DNA from: Flaccisagitta enflata | Taxonomy: Eukaryota; Chaetognatha; Sagittoidea; Aphragmophora | Reading direction: 5' to 3' | DNA: 64,000 bases | NCBI GenBank assembly: GCA_965153355.1 | Contig: OZ231128.1 | Span: 29,512,001 to 29,576,000, forward strand | Part shown: one piece after another, positions 36,071 to 48,534 of the stretch | Position numbering within the stretch: position 1 is the first letter of the stretch | Layout: each line of letters begins with the position of its first letter | Notes under the pieces: model-generated | What the model was told of the DNA's origin: nothing | Databases searched by the model: none | Seen by the model: only the letters and a program-made list of their open reading frames with translations | Translations under genes and position numbers: made by a program

Positions 36071-36315
36071 ACTCTGAACCGATTTCAACTGAGGATGGGG
36101 GGGGGTTATTCACTATCAACGTTTAGTTCATTCCAAAAACGCTTTTATCCGCTCGTTTTATTTTACACCTGAGTGTCGGTTTTAACTACTCTTGATTCTC
36201 TCACTAAAAGAGGTTCAATCTTCAGCGTAAATATGTACACCTATTGATATTTTGTTGCATTTGTTCCTTTTATCTTGACTCAATTGTACGCGCTACACTT
36301 CATGTGTGATTATAA

Positions 36316-36523
36316 ACAAATCATATAAGTCGCGTGCGAGACATACATCTACGATGACTTAGAATGACTTAGATTGACTTAGTATACCCTTAAATGACCT
36401 AGAATGACTTTGAGGAATAGAATTGAAAAAAAAAGGAAAAGTGTGACCAACAGACAGACCAATGGACGGACGGACGGACGGACGGACGGACAAAGCGGGG
36501 TGTAGAGTCGCGTGCACGCGACT
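36316..36523 (+). mobile_element. Family A element with internal AATGACTTAG repeat
   Basis: The head is degenerate (ACAAATCATATAAGTCGCG), then GTGCGAGACATACATC, several GAATGACTTA units, AAAAGTGTGACC, a GGAC run, ACAAAGCGGGGTGTAGAG and GTCGCGTGCACGCGACT. Same subtype as 50169-50576. Confidence 0.85.
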
Positions 36524-36579
36524 CAAAAAGAATAAGGCCAGGATGCATCAAGACATGATGAACAAAAACTTTGAACTCC

Positions 36580-36581
<2 letters not shown>

Positions 36582-36632
<51 letters not shown>
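36582..36632. repeat. (CT)n microsatellite
   Basis: Pure CT tract. 36640-37065 beyond it has no recognised gene. Confidence 0.97.
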
Positions 36633-36635
<3 letters not shown>

Positions 36636-37066
36636 TGGCTAATGGCCTTTTTTCAGAATTTACAAACCACTGTTTAACTTGACTTATCGGGTTATCAACT
36701 TTGAACACGCTAAAACTGGCGATGAAGTATTTAAACGAAGTAAATGTGATGGCATGGTCGCTGGGGCTTCATTTCGCTGCAGCTTATATCCATTAATCGG
36801 TGCCACTCGCGACTGGATGGAAATTTTCAAACTGATGAGACGTAAAATTAAATGAAGTTGAACGACCAAAGTAAGGCGTAATCAGAGCTTTTTGATTAAG
36901 AGGGAATGAGCCTATTGGGGAAAAGGAGTGAGTAGAATGTGATAAGGATGGTGGGAGGTGAGAAATTCAGGTGAAGAGAGGGGTGTTATTCGGGCGCACC
37001 TTTTTAGATACGTTTAGGGGCACATAACCTCCCTCCACCCCCCACCCTTCACGCACGCCATTTCAA

Positions 37067-37195
37067 ATGGGCGTTTTCACACTCTTTGACTCATGCGTTA
37101 CGGACCGCGGGACAGACAGACCAATGGACCAACGGATCATCAAACCAAAGGACCAATGGACATTGGACAAATGGACAAAGCCTCTTATACCAATA
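37067..37195 (+). mobile_element. Family A fragment (CAAAGCCTCTTATA box type)
   Basis: GCGTTTTCACACTCTTTGAC, a GACCAATGGACC run and GACAAAGCCTCTTATA resemble the middle and box of 17542-17699. Hairpin decayed. Confidence 0.6.
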
Positions 37196-37369
37196 AGGGC
37201 GGCTAATCGCCGACCGGAAAAAAGTCGTAAATGGGAGTTTCTTTTTTTCAGTGCAAGATCCTCTGTGAGTGCATCTCATTCTGTCTGGTTGACTGCCTTT
37301 GTGTTTTTGTTATTCAATCTACAGTTGTCGTTTCTTTCTCTCAGTCTTCCTCTGTCCTTGACTGTGTGG

Positions 37370-37851
<482 letters not shown>

Positions 37852-37859
37852 AAGTAAGC

Positions 37860-38265
37860 TAGCATCATAAACTGCATCAATTTGCATCTTATCTTGACTG
37901 TTTTCTATATTACATAGGTCCCAAAAATTAGGATCAATGAAAAATATCGATTTTCAAAATATGCGAAAAAAAAAAAGATTCAAAAATTCATAACTCCTAA
38001 ACTATTAATCGTAGAGACTTCTGGTTGGCGCCATTTGAAAGAGAATAATTAGCTCTTTCTTAGCTGTGAATATCAAAAAATGTATACTCCCAGCCCCAAA
38101 ATGACCCAACTTGCTAAAATTGCCCCAAACTGAAAATGGAAAACTTTATTTCTCCCCTATGTTTCAAAAAGTCGAATTACGTAATTCGACTTTTTTCCAA
38201 CTATAAGTTATAGAGTCGCATGTGTGCGGCCAAAACGCATCGGAATTTGATTGTCCGTAAGCAGG
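37860..38265. other. No gene; small repeat shared with 43440-43880
   Basis: TGGCGCCATTTGAAAGAG near 38028 recurs with small changes near 43710, within similar AT-rich text. A family A tail remnant (ATAGAGTCGCATGTGTGCGG) is at 38208-38232. Confidence 0.45.
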
Positions 38266-38269
38266 AATA

Positions 38270-38681
38270 AGATGGAAAATGGTGAGCGAAAAAAAGTGAA
38301 GGATGGTAATGAAAGAAAAGAAATGAAAGATAGTAGCCAAGAACAAACAATAAAAGATGCCTTAGCAAAAAAAGTGGAGAATGATGAGAAAAAAGGTAAC
38401 GGATGGTATGCAAGATTTTTGCAGCGATATATGGTCAACAAGAACAGAAAGTAAAAGATGGTAAGAGGCCAAAAAAGAAGCGGGGAATGGAAAGCAAAAT
38501 AGGTGAAAGATGGCAAGCAATAACGGAAGTGATAGATGATTGACAATAAGAGAAAGTAAAGGATAGTAAGCAAGGAAGGAAGTGGATAGTGAGAAATAGA
38601 TCAGGAGAAGGATGGTAAGCAAGAAAAAAGTGATAACGGTAACGGTAACAAGGATTCGGCAAACAGGAGAAGAAAGAAAAA
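38270..38681 (+). repeat. GGATGGTAAGCAAGAAAAG minisatellite, part 1
   Basis: Degenerate 25-45 bp units such as GTGAAGGATGGTAAGCAAG. The array stops at a family B copy and resumes at 39735-39805, so two B copies landed in it. The 67-residue open frame here is repeat-derived. Confidence 0.75.
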
Positions 38682-39227
38682 ATTGTCGCAAAAGTGTTAG
38701 ATGGTCAGCAGTACCCGTGCCCTGCTTAAGCAGGTTGTGGTTTGAAGTTGAGGGGAGCAGACAGCGGCCCCAGGATCGGACCTATACTTTCACATAGGGT
38801 CTTCTTCCTCCTCCTCCTCCTCCTCCTCCTCCTCCTCCTCCTCCTCCTCCTCCTCCTCCTCCTCCTCCATCCTCCCAAAATCAGTCTTGAGGCCCAAATC
38901 CAGTCTTGGCCCAAATCTCAGCCTCAAGGCCCAAATTCTAGTCTGGAGGCTGAGATTTGGGTCTCCAGGCTGGGATCTGGAGCCTCTTGTAGTTTTTGAC
39001 CCTTGAGGCTGAATTTGAGCTTCAAGACAAAATCTGGGCCTCCCAGGCTAGGATTTAGGCTGGAGGCTAGGATTTGGGCCTTGAGGCTGGGATTTAGCCC
39101 TCAAGACTGGGATTAAGGCTGAGACTTAGCTTGGAGAGTGGGATTTGGGTAGGGACGTGATAGTAGAAGGAGAGGGAGAAAATCCTGTGTAAAAACATAG
39201 GTCATCGGCCCTTTGGAACCGCTGCCC
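38682..39227 (+). mobile_element. Family B element
   Basis: GTCGCAAAAGTGTTAGATGG, CAGCAGTACCCGTGCCC, ACAGCGGCCCCAGGATCGG, a CTC run at 38809-38868, minisatellite units of CTTGAGGCCCAAATC that flip near 38945 to GGGATTTGGGCCTTGAGG, CATAGGTCATCGGCCC and GAACCGCTGCCC. Confidence 0.88.
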
Positions 39228-39263
39228 AAGAGAATGAAATAAGTAAGAATAGAGTAATTTGAA

Positions 39264-39733
39264 ACAAGTCATCCAAGATAGCACATGGTCAGTACCCAAT
39301 GCCCTGCTTGAGTGATTGGCTGAAGAAGGAGAGCAGAACAGCGGCCCCAATGGGCATGTCCTGTAAGACACAGGGTGAATTTCATATGTCCTGAGAGGGC
39401 ATATTTGAATTAGTAGCAATTTTCCATGATATTGAATGTAATTTGCATTTTTTCAATTTCTTGTCAATTTGCCATGTTATTCAATGGGAATTTTACATTT
39501 TTCTCAGTTTTCATCAATTTTCCATGTTATTCAATGGGATACATGCATTTTTTGCTCTTTTGTAAATTTTCCATGTTATGCAATGGGAAGTTTGCATTTT
39601 GACAATTTCCCATGTTATCCGATGGAATTTGAGCTGGAAGCTTGTAGTGAGACGACAGAACGGTAGGAAGGAAAGGACGGGATTCACCCCTGTTTCCTAT
39701 GGAAATTCATCGTTTCCGGCCCTTTGCTGCTGC
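39264..39733 (+). mobile_element. Family B element (AAGTCATCC subtype)
   Basis: CAAGTCATCCAAGATAGC, CACATGGTCAGTACCC, CAGCGGCCCCAATGGGC and CCTGTAAGACACAGGG; a core of four units carrying TTTTCCATGTTATTCAATGG; then ACCCCTGTTTCCTATGG and CCGGCCCTTTGCTGCTGC plus A's. The core repeat differs from the CAAGGCCCAAATC type. Confidence 0.8.
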
Positions 39734-39734
39734 A

Positions 39735-39805
39735 AAAAAGGTGAAGGGTGGTAAGCAAGAAAAGAAGTGATAGACGGTAAACAAGAGAAGAAAGTAAAGG
39801 ACGTC
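39735..39805 (+). repeat. GGATGGTAAGCAAGAAAAG minisatellite, part 2
   Basis: AAGGTGAAGGGTGGTAAGC units continue the array interrupted at 38681. Confidence 0.75.
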
Positions 39806-39894
39806 TTGGGACGCGAGTATTTTTCCGGGTCGACTCCCAAAAGAATGGCAAACAATTTCCTTTCTCACCTGAACAGCCATTGATCGTAAGACAA

Positions 39895-40281
39895 AAGGGA
39901 AATCACGACGTCGACTGTCCATGACTATCCTCACGACATTGACTATCCATGACTATCCTCATAACATCGATTGTCTATGACTATCCTCATGACATCGACA
40001 GTCCATGACTATCCTCTTGATTATGATACAAAAGGAAAATCATGACATCGACTGTCCATAACTATCCTCACAACATCGACCGTATATGACTATCCTCACA
40101 CCATCGAATGTCCATGAATATCCTCTTGATTGTAACACAAAAGGAAAATCACGATGTTGACTGTCCATGACTATCCTCTTGATCGTGACACAAAAGGATA
40201 ATCATGACATTATCTGTCCATGACTATCCTCTTGATCTTAACACAAAAGGAAAATCATGACATTGTCTGTCCATGACTATC
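39895..40281 (+). repeat. GTCCATGACTATCCTC minisatellite, part 1
   Basis: Units of 28-60 bp: GTCCATGACTATCCTCTTGA, CACAAAAGGAAAATCATGAC and CATCGACT. Continues at 41986-42095 after a hAT-like insertion. Confidence 0.88.
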
Positions 40282-40627
40282 CTCTTGATCAGGGTGTCAG
40301 AAAGTGCCCGAGCACACGAGCGGCGCTCGTAGGAAGCTAGCTAGGCTGGTAGGAAGGGAAGGGGGGAAGAGGAAAAGGAAAGAGAGGAAGGAAGGCAGAG
40401 AAAGAGGGAGGGGAAGGAAGGAAAGAAGAAAGGAAGAAAGAAAGGAAGGAAGGAAGGAAAATAATGAGGAAGAGAAGCCAGAAATTAAAAAAGCAGTAAA
40501 AAAAAGTTGTTTTTCCTTTTGTATATGAAGCTCCTGCAATTGTTTTTTGTTTTCCTCAGTAGGCAGTACACTGTGCTTGAACAAAGGTAAAAAAATTCTT
40601 GAAATTCCGTAACTCCTCATCAGCACA

Positions 40628-40705
40628 AGCATAGGTCATTGGTCCTTCTGGGGCTGCTGCTCCTCTCACCATTTCATCCCCTAACTTACTATTCTAGGAG
40701 CATCC
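40628..40705 (-). repeat. Family B fragment within the hAT-like element
   Basis: AAGCATAGGTCATTGGTCC, CTGGGGCTGCTGCTCC and TTCATCCCC match the reversed central part of family B. Confidence 0.5.
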
Positions 40706-41154
40706 AGAACTACTTTCCATTTCTTATTCATATAGGAGGTCTTAAGAGGTATCACCCGCGATCATTTTTACGCATTTTCAGTAGGAAGGTAAAATTGGAG
40801 AAATTTTGCTCATAGGATATAACTTTGTTTTATAATCAGTGTGATTCTGTTCATTGAGTTCTTCAACATTAGTTTGCCGAGGGGCGCTGTGACCCTGCCT
40901 TACCCTACACCATGGATGTAGTGGACTCCACGTCCATGGTCGTGGTAGGTATTTCAACCTAGAAATAGCTTGTTGTGATCAACCAACCAAAAAATAGCAC
41001 AGCTCATAAGTTCAGTAGCATGCAAATAGAATACCTTGAATATCATTCAACACCAAATATTGTTTATTGTTATTCTAAGTCATTACTAAGTAATAATTGA
41101 AAACCCCCGTTTCTGTAAAAACAACTTTTTGTCACTGTCATTGTCTTCAGTATT

Positions 41155-41168
41155 GTTGTTTTTGTTGC

Positions 41169-41233
<65 letters not shown>

Positions 41234-41249
41234 TTGTTGATGTTGTTGC

Positions 41250-41281
<32 letters not shown>
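41155..41281. repeat. (GTT)n microsatellite
   Basis: About 40 GTT units with a few changes. Confidence 0.97.
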
Positions 41282-41282
<1 letters not shown>

Positions 41283-41985
41283 AGTGGGTGTTGTTTTTTC
41301 CAGGGTAGTCGTTGTCTCATTGTCTTCAGGTAATTGTAAGTTTTGTAACATATCTCGTAAATTGAGGATTAAAAGTCACTAAATTCAGCGACTTCAGGAT
41401 GTAACAGAGTCGTTAAAATCAGCAACTTTGGAACCATTAGAATGGTATTGCGCAAAAGGGGATTGAAATCGTTAAAATCAGTGAAATTACTGAAATCAGT
41501 AAAATCGCTGAAATTAACGACTTTAACGCTCAAAACTTTTTTTCGCCATTTCGTCCTGTTTTGAGAGGATAAGTATCCAATTTTTTTTTGCTGTTATCAA
41601 CATCACCTAAAGGGGCAACTTTGCTGAGAAAATGGTGAAATTTGAAGATGACGTATTTTGAGAAAAAAATGGAATAGTGTTTTAGCCCTATTTTTTTCCG
41701 AGCCGCTTCCCCCCTCATTTTGTCATTTTTTGAAAAGGCAATCAATAAAAAAATTTTGCCAATGGTTTTTCTAACATCTGCAGCATTTTTGCTAACAAGA
41801 ACGAGGAAGCGTGAGGATTTTTTAGTGTGAGAAAGCAGAAAAGAAAGTAAACTCATCCTGATACTACCTGCTTAAAAAGTGAGCTTTGAAATCAGTGAAG
41901 TCGTTAACTTCAGAACACCCTGTTCTGAAGTTAGTGACTTTATCTTTACCCAGCTGTAGGAAGCAAAAAATTTTGTGACACCCTG

Positions 41986-42095
41986 CTCTTGATCGTAACA
42001 CAAAAGGAAAATCATGACATTGTCTGTTCATGACTATCCTCTTGATGGTAAGACAAAACGGTAATCGCGACGTCGACTGTCCATGTCTATCTTCT
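41986..42095 (+). repeat. GTCCATGACTATCCTC minisatellite, part 2
   Basis: Resumes with CTCTTGATCGTAACACAAAAG directly after the hAT-like element. Confidence 0.85.
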
Positions 42096-42242
42096 GGCTC
42101 TCTTCGTAGTTTTAAGAGTGAGTGGTTATGTGTGAATACGTGAGTCTACGTGTGTCTGGGTGGTTATGTATGCGTGGTTGCATAGTTGACTAGATGTGTA
42201 CGTGTATGTCTCTCTGTCTTTCAATCATAATACGGTTAATTT

Positions 42243-42344
<102 letters not shown>

Positions 42345-42654
42345 GTCAATAATTTATGGCATTTCAGAAAAAAAAAAAGAGAATATTGGTTCTTTCTTTG
42401 CAAGCGCGGCATCGCGTTTTTGTTTTTTTCCTTCGTTTGGTACGTCGGTCTGGAAACCCAATTTTTGGGCTCATTTATTCAACTAGATTTTTTCCACCGC
42501 AATCATGTTCGTTGTTCATCATAATTTCATGATTCAAATAACTTCCACCCGAATGCCATTACTAATGCCATTAGTCTCGGAAGCAGAAAAAAAGCCCCAT
42601 TACAAAGACGAACCATAATGAGTACACGAAGACGCCCCGACCGTTACCGTCGTG

Positions 42655-43413
42655 AGTCAAGAGTCTAGACAGTCTAGACAGTCTAGACAGTCTAGACAGT
42701 CTAGACAGGCTAGACAGTCTAAGTGAAGACAGTCTAGACAGTCTAGACAGTCTAGACAGTCTAGACAGTCTAGACAGTCTAGACAGTCTAGACAGTCTAG
42801 ACAGGCTAGACAATCTAGACAGTCTAGACAGTCTAGACAGTCTAGACAGTCTAGACAGGCTAGACAGTCTAGACAATCTAGACAGTCTAGACAGTCTAGA
42901 CAGTCTAGACAGTCTAGACAGACAGTCTAGACAGTCTAGACAGTCTAGACAGTCTAGACAGTCTAGACAGTCTAGACAGTCTAGACAGTCTAGACAGTCT
43001 AGACAGTCTAGACAGTCTAGACAGTCTAGACAGTCTAGACAGTCTAGACAGTCTAGACAGTCTAGACAGTCTAGACAGGCTAGACAGACTAGATGAATTA
43101 AACAGTCTTTACAGTCTATACAGCTGACAGTCTAGACAGTCTAGACAGTCTAGACAGTAGACAGTGTAAGACACAGTCTAGACAGTCTAGACAATCTAGA
43201 CAGTCTAGACAGTCTAGACAGTCTAGACAGTCTAGAGTCTAGACAGTCTAGACAGTCTAGACAGTCTAGACAGTCTAGACAGTCTAGACAGTCTAGACAG
43301 TCTAGACAGTCTAGACAGTCTAGACAGTGTCTAGTAGACAGTCTAGACAGGCTAGACAGTCTAGACAATCTAGACAGTCTAGACAGTCTAGACAGTCTAG
43401 ACAGGCTAGACAG
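42655..43413. repeat. CTAGACAGT 9-bp satellite, about 760 bp
   Basis: About 75 units of CTAGACAGT with few variants (CTAGACAGG, CTAGACAAT) and short breaks near 42722, 43085 and 43155. TCTAGA within each unit is palindromic. Leu-Ser-Arg open frames here are artefacts. Confidence 0.97.
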
Positions 43414-43885
43414 AGTTGGATATACTATATGAATTAAAAAAAAGTAACTTTTCATTTGCTGATAAAACTGACTCAAAAAGTGTTAAAATTTTTTTTTAGA
43501 GGAAGTGATTTTGAAGATTTTTAAATTATCTTTCATTCTAGACCAATCCCAGATCTGTATCTTCAACGGTTTAGGAGCTAGAGCGCTCTAAAGTGAGACA
43601 CCATTTTGCTGCATTGCATCTTTTTGAAAGGAACTGCAAAAACAAATTTGGCAACATTTTTACTCAAACTAATGCCATTTCTAAACGAAAAAAGATAGAG
43701 ATACCAGATTGGCGCCAAATGAAAGAGTTTTTCAAGAGCTTCAAAATGGTCAAAGATTTTAATTAGTTTTTTTGATTTTCAATGGCGCAATCAGCCATTC
43801 AAAAGTGCGTCTTTTTTTAAAATTCATGAAAGAGAAAAAGAAAGAGGAAAAGTCACTGCAATACTCAAAATCAAGCGTTAAAGAA
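43414..43885. other. No gene recognised
   Basis: AT-rich text sharing the TGGCGCCAAATGAAAGAG motif with 37920-38100. Confidence 0.4.
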
Positions 43886-43888
43886 AAA

Positions 43889-44129
43889 ACAAGTCGGATA
43901 CGCGGTCTGATTAAGGAGTCGCTTGCGGGTAGGTAGTGGCAGTTATGGAGGTGGGCAGGGGCAGTACATGGCAGGGCGAGGGCTTTAATGTGATTGGGCC
44001 GGGGCAGTTATGCCTGGAAATCACAATTTCAGTCGATTTCGCATCATCCAAAATTTCGCGTTACCAACCATCCAACTAACCTACCTACCGAGGGACACAC
44101 CCTCTCATAGAGTCGCTTGGCGAGCGACT
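43889..44129 (+). mobile_element. Family A element (GTCGCTTGC type)
   Basis: The head ACAAGTCGGATACGCGGTC carries GAGTCGCTTGCGGG. There are four diverged GGGCAGGGGCAGT units, a weak ACCTACCGA run, box ACACCCTCTCATAGAG and hairpin AGTCGCTTGGCGAGCGACT. The 3' arm differs from perfect complement to the head by one base. Confidence 0.85.
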
Positions 44130-45450
44130 GAAAAGAATCAGTCGAGCCGCTTTTTGTAACAGAATGGTAATGGTTCACTCGTTGATCAATCAAGACATTT
44201 TCCTGTTTCGACTTAAGTGCTCCTATGCGTCAGCGTGAGACGTCACGCATGGAGGGAGGGGAGGGGGGGCTATTTCCTGTCGTGAAGAGCTTGTTCAGTG
44301 TACAGGCAGTCGCAGGTGCTGAAAAACACGCACACAAAATCATACTTATGTTCATGGGAACGCCTGTACGGTGCATCGGAAGGAGGAATGTATGCACGTA
44401 CGGGGACTGGGGGACGCGATACATGATGGGGGCATATGGTTAATCAGTGCGCAATGATGTATTTATCTTATATGTAAAAGGAAAACAACATCAGATTATA
44501 ACGTTTACTTCCGTGTCACATTGCATTGAAATGAATGAGGAGGAGAAGGAGCGAGATAAAACTCCTTTATTTTTAATGGAAATTGAGGGTGTGGCACGGA
44601 AGTGGTTCTTATTGTCTTAGAGCCTTTTTACTTGACATTGAGTCTTAGTAAGACATTTGAAACACATTGCACATTTGCGCGAGTGACAAAGCCATAATCA
44701 TGCTTTAACTCCAACGCATCGCCCAGCAGGGACGCACTCAAAGAAAGACGTTCAAATGAACAAATGCGCATGAATACATGCATATGGATGTGAAAGGGGG
44801 ACAAGAAACACGCTCAAACATGAGCATGCCACAATTTTGGACGTCTCTAACTTTCAGTTAGAAAGTATTGTTAGCCCGAGATTCAAAAAAAGAAGAAAAG
44901 AAAAGAAATAGAAATTGAATGAAGAAATAAAATGTTCATTAAGATAGCGCTTTCATCTGTGTATCCATCATAGATCAATGACATACAATTGAAAGGAGAA
45001 CTTACAGCTCTGATGATTGAGTTATCATATACTTTCCTAAAGAAAATTATAAATTTTGTGTCTGTCTTATATTGGCATTACTCCAAAAACTGCTAGTAAT
45101 TGTCCAATTACATTTCATGGCATTTTATGTTGCCGTAAGTCCATGCGTTAAAATGAGAACACACTCACACGCATCACATGCGCGCGCCGCGCAGCTTTGA
45201 ATCCATAGGGGTTGCTTGATCCTTCAAGAAAAGTGCACACAACCGTCTTGGAGCAGACTGACGCTGCCTAAGTGACGTGACGAGAAATACGCTGACAGAC
45301 CGATGCTGAAATTGAAATTGGTGAACCGGCGAGCAAAGACAGAAACCCTCGTCGCAACGAACAGGCACGCGCTACTATCAAACAGCATTTTTTTCCTTCT
45401 CTTTATGCTATTAGAGCGTTTTTTTTTTCATTTGCGCCAACACAAATCAA
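44130..45450. other. No gene recognised
   Basis: The longest unassigned stretch of the centre. Short open frames (up to about 75 residues) have no motif. No repeat recognised except an A-rich run near 44890. Confidence 0.4.
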
Positions 45451-45560
45451 AAAGAAGCTCTGTTCGTTGGTCGGTCTGTTGGTCGGTCGGTAACGCATTC
45501 ATTCGACGATCCACATGGGGGATGATGATATGAAACTCCTATCAAGCATACATCCGATTA

Positions 45561-45782
45561 ACAAGGCCGGTTACACGACAAGTGGTTACTTGCCGGTGGG
45601 CAGGGGCTGTTATGCGGGTGGGACGGGGCAGTACCTGAGTGGGCGGGGCTGTAATGTGGCTGGGCAGGGAGTCTAGCGCTTTGGCAGATTTCATGTCATC
45701 CCAAATTTCGCGTTGCCTACCTCCGGTCCGACCAACGGACCAATGGGCGTGCCCACCCTCTCATGGAGTCCAGCAAGCGACT
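45561..45782 (+). mobile_element. Family A element (CTTGC type)
   Basis: The head ACAAGGCCGGTTACACGAC carries GTTACTTGCCGGTGGGCAGG, repeated GGGCAGGGGC units, ATTTCGCGTTGCC, a short GACC run, CCACCCTCTCATGGAG and TCCAGCAAGCGACT. Same box as 43889, so one subfamily. Confidence 0.82.
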
Positions 45783-45974
45783 TATAATCAAACAAGCCCG
45801 ACCGGGCAATGATGCGTCCGGCCTGCGTCTCTGCGTGTATTGACTAATTATGTGATATATATGGAGATAAACATGGACAGACAGATGAAGCGACAGAATA
45901 GTGAATGAGGCTCTTAAAACACGTTTGTTGATCATTTGATTTAGTACAGGATCTCACCGTGGCCTAAATCAGTG

Positions 45975-46061
45975 GTTCGCACAGGCATTACTGACGGACG
46001 GACGGACCGAAGGACCGACGGACAGACCTTCTTATGGAGATGCGTTCCTGACGGATGCATC
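45975..46061 (+). mobile_element. Family A tail (AGATGCGT type)
   Basis: A GGAC/GACC run, ACCTTCTTATGGAG and AGATGCGTTCC...GGATGCATCT, whose arms AGATGC and GCATCT pair. No recognisable head. Confidence 0.65.
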
Positions 46062-46309
46062 TAATAACTAAGAACGGGTGAATCTTGTTGCTTTATCAAA
46101 AAAGGCGCAAATTGATGGCAAACCAACTGACTGTCGAACCATCAACTTTGTGACTGCGGAAGCGACGTGTCTAAACACTGGAAAATTGATTTGAATTAAG
46201 ACTTTTTTTCGTCTGATTAATGCATTTAGGTTCACTGAAAATTAATTATTCAGAATTTTATAGCTTTTTGATAAGAGCTCTTTCTCTCTCATCCGATTGT
46301 TCTCCACTG

Positions 46310-46315
46310 TCTATC

Positions 46316-46374
<59 letters not shown>

Positions 46375-46391
46375 GTCTGTCTGTCTGTCTC

Positions 46392-46422
<31 letters not shown>

Positions 46423-46450
46423 GTCTGTCTGTCTCTCTGTTAGCCTGTCT
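46310..46450. repeat. (GTCT)n microsatellite
   Basis: GTCT with periodic CTCTGT breaks. Related shorter runs follow to 46740. Confidence 0.95.
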
Positions 46451-46742
46451 GGCTGTCTTCCTTTCACTCCCTTTCAACGAGTTTGTTTCTCTGCGTCTGT
46501 ACGACTGTATGCCTATGCCAATCACTCATTGTATCTCTCACTTATTCAATTGTTCTCCCCTGTCTATGTCTGTCTGTCTTCCTTTCACTCCCTTACGTCT
46601 ATACGACTTTATGCCTATGCCAATCTCTCATTGTATCTCTCTATTTTTGACTGTTCTCCTCTTCCTCTCTGTCTCCCTCTTGGCCTCCGCCTCGCATTCT
46701 GATTCAGTCTTTCTCTGTCCCTGTCTTCGTCTTCGTCTTTTT

Positions 46743-46908
46743 AGTCGCGGGCACGCGACTCTACACCTTGCCGTGTCCGTCGGTAGGTCGGTGCGTCGGT
46801 ACCGACGGTACGTCGTTAGGTAACAAATATTTCTGAATTGCGAGTGATTTTTGCATTACGGCCCCTGCCCAACCGTCCGCGACTGTCTCGCCGTGTATCC
46901 GGCCTTGT
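46743..46908 (-). mobile_element. Family A element (GTCCGC type)
   Basis: Hairpin AGTCGCGGGCACGCGACT, CACCTTGCCGTGTCCGTCGG, a GTCG run, TACGGCCCCTGCCCAACCG, TCCGCGACTG and GTGTATCCGGCCTTGT. In element orientation, head AGTCGCGGAC and arm complement AGTCGCGGGC differ at one base. Confidence 0.88.
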
Positions 46909-47295
46909 TTTTTCTCCTTATTCATATTAGGTCTTACAATAAAAGAAACAATTATCCTAAAGATATCTAAAGGAAATTGGTTCCTTTTTATGTAAGATCG
47001 CAAGCATGCGAATTAAAAGGTAAACAGAAAATAAAAACAAAACGAATAAATGTTAATCAACGATTCAGAATAAACAAAAATCCGCGATGTACTGATGATT
47101 ATTGCCTTGCGTAGGGTCTAGGGAAAGTAAAGTTGAAATCGATACTCTTAACGCGGCAGCGTCGATGTTATTTTAAAGCCCTTGGTCGGGTCTAATCACC
47201 GCAAAAATCGACCCGGATCGGACAGACTGACCGAGACTCCTTCCTGCATCGTGAACCGATAACCAGTGTTAAACACCGAGACAGACCGACGAGAC
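46909..47295. other. No gene recognised
   Basis: Nothing supported apart from an ATCGCAAGCATGCGA short hairpin near 46996. Confidence 0.35.
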
Positions 47296-47303
47296 AGACA
47301 GAA

Positions 47304-47336
<33 letters not shown>

Positions 47337-47408
47337 GGCAGATCACCGACAGACCACCGATAAACAATGAGGATTAGTAAGAAGGAGAGAGAGAAAGAGA
47401 GAGAGAGT

Positions 47409-47480
<72 letters not shown>
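47296..47480. repeat. GACA and (GA)n microsatellites
   Basis: GACA about 47296-47338, then GA 47382-47480. Confidence 0.95.
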
Positions 47481-47484
<4 letters not shown>

Positions 47485-48085
47485 TCGATTTTTACAGTCA
47501 GATATTTTACAGTCAGATATGGGTGGACGATTGCTCAAAATTGATAACAGTTGAAAAACAGACAAAAGATGTTGAATGACTAGCTCATGCTCATGCCATG
47601 GACGAATTATTTGTTTCTGAAATAAAACAACCCTTTGAACCGGGTGTAGGGATGGTTACCCCAGCCATATTGTCCTTTTGGTCCTTTCCAATAAATCCCA
47701 TTTTCTTATTCTTGAACCGTTGAAAATTTCAAGTCTCAAATTCGAAATCTTTATAATTTTCGCCTAACATTGTTTACCATTGGAATAAAAACGATCTTAG
47801 AAATAGATTTCGCCGAATCTGAATTAATCATTTAGTAATTATAAGTTAACTATGAAAAAAAATAGTGAATCGTATCGGATATAGATATCTAGCTATATCT
47901 AATAATCGATATATAGCTATCTCTTCTCGTATCTTTTGGAGACGAGAATCACTTTGATCGTGCACTAGATCGTATCTAGTATGTAAGACCTGGATCGTCA
48001 GTGATTAGTCGGGTCTGGCAAAAGCTATTAACTCGATGAGAGCTTCCCGGCTTATTCAAACGTTATCTACCGCCTCTCACTCACG
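47481..48085. other. No gene recognised
   Basis: AT-rich. ATATCTAGCTATATCT and GATATATAGCTATCT (47880-47925) form a local imperfect repeat. Confidence 0.4.
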
Positions 48086-48091
48086 CTTTCT

Positions 48092-48534
<443 letters not shown>

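Larger units (their letters stand above)
40290..41985. mobile_element. hAT-like non-autonomous element
   Basis: Ends CAGGGTGTCAGAAAG and TTTTGTGACACCCTG are short inverted repeats. CTCTTGAT flanks both sides exactly (40282-40289, 41986-41993), an 8-bp duplication typical of hAT. The element sits in a minisatellite whose reading resumes exactly after the second copy. Contents: a GGAA-rich stretch, a family B fragment (40628), a GTT microsatellite, and AT-rich text with many short AAATCAGT units. No transposase is recognisable. Confidence 0.85.

Noticed and set aside
35798-36088. 96-residue minus-strand frame
   Set aside because: Shadow of the reverse transcriptase frame.
38251-38454. 67-residue lysine-rich protein
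   Set aside because: The region is the GGATGGTAAGCAAG minisatellite, so the protein is repeat-derived.
42571-43476. Open frames of Leu-Ser-Arg or Cys-Leu-Asp repeats
   Set aside because: Products of the 9-bp CTAGACAGT satellite; length divisible by three keeps any frame open.
45975-46061. Complete family A element
   Set aside because: The tail is clear but no head is found upstream, so only a tail fragment was called.
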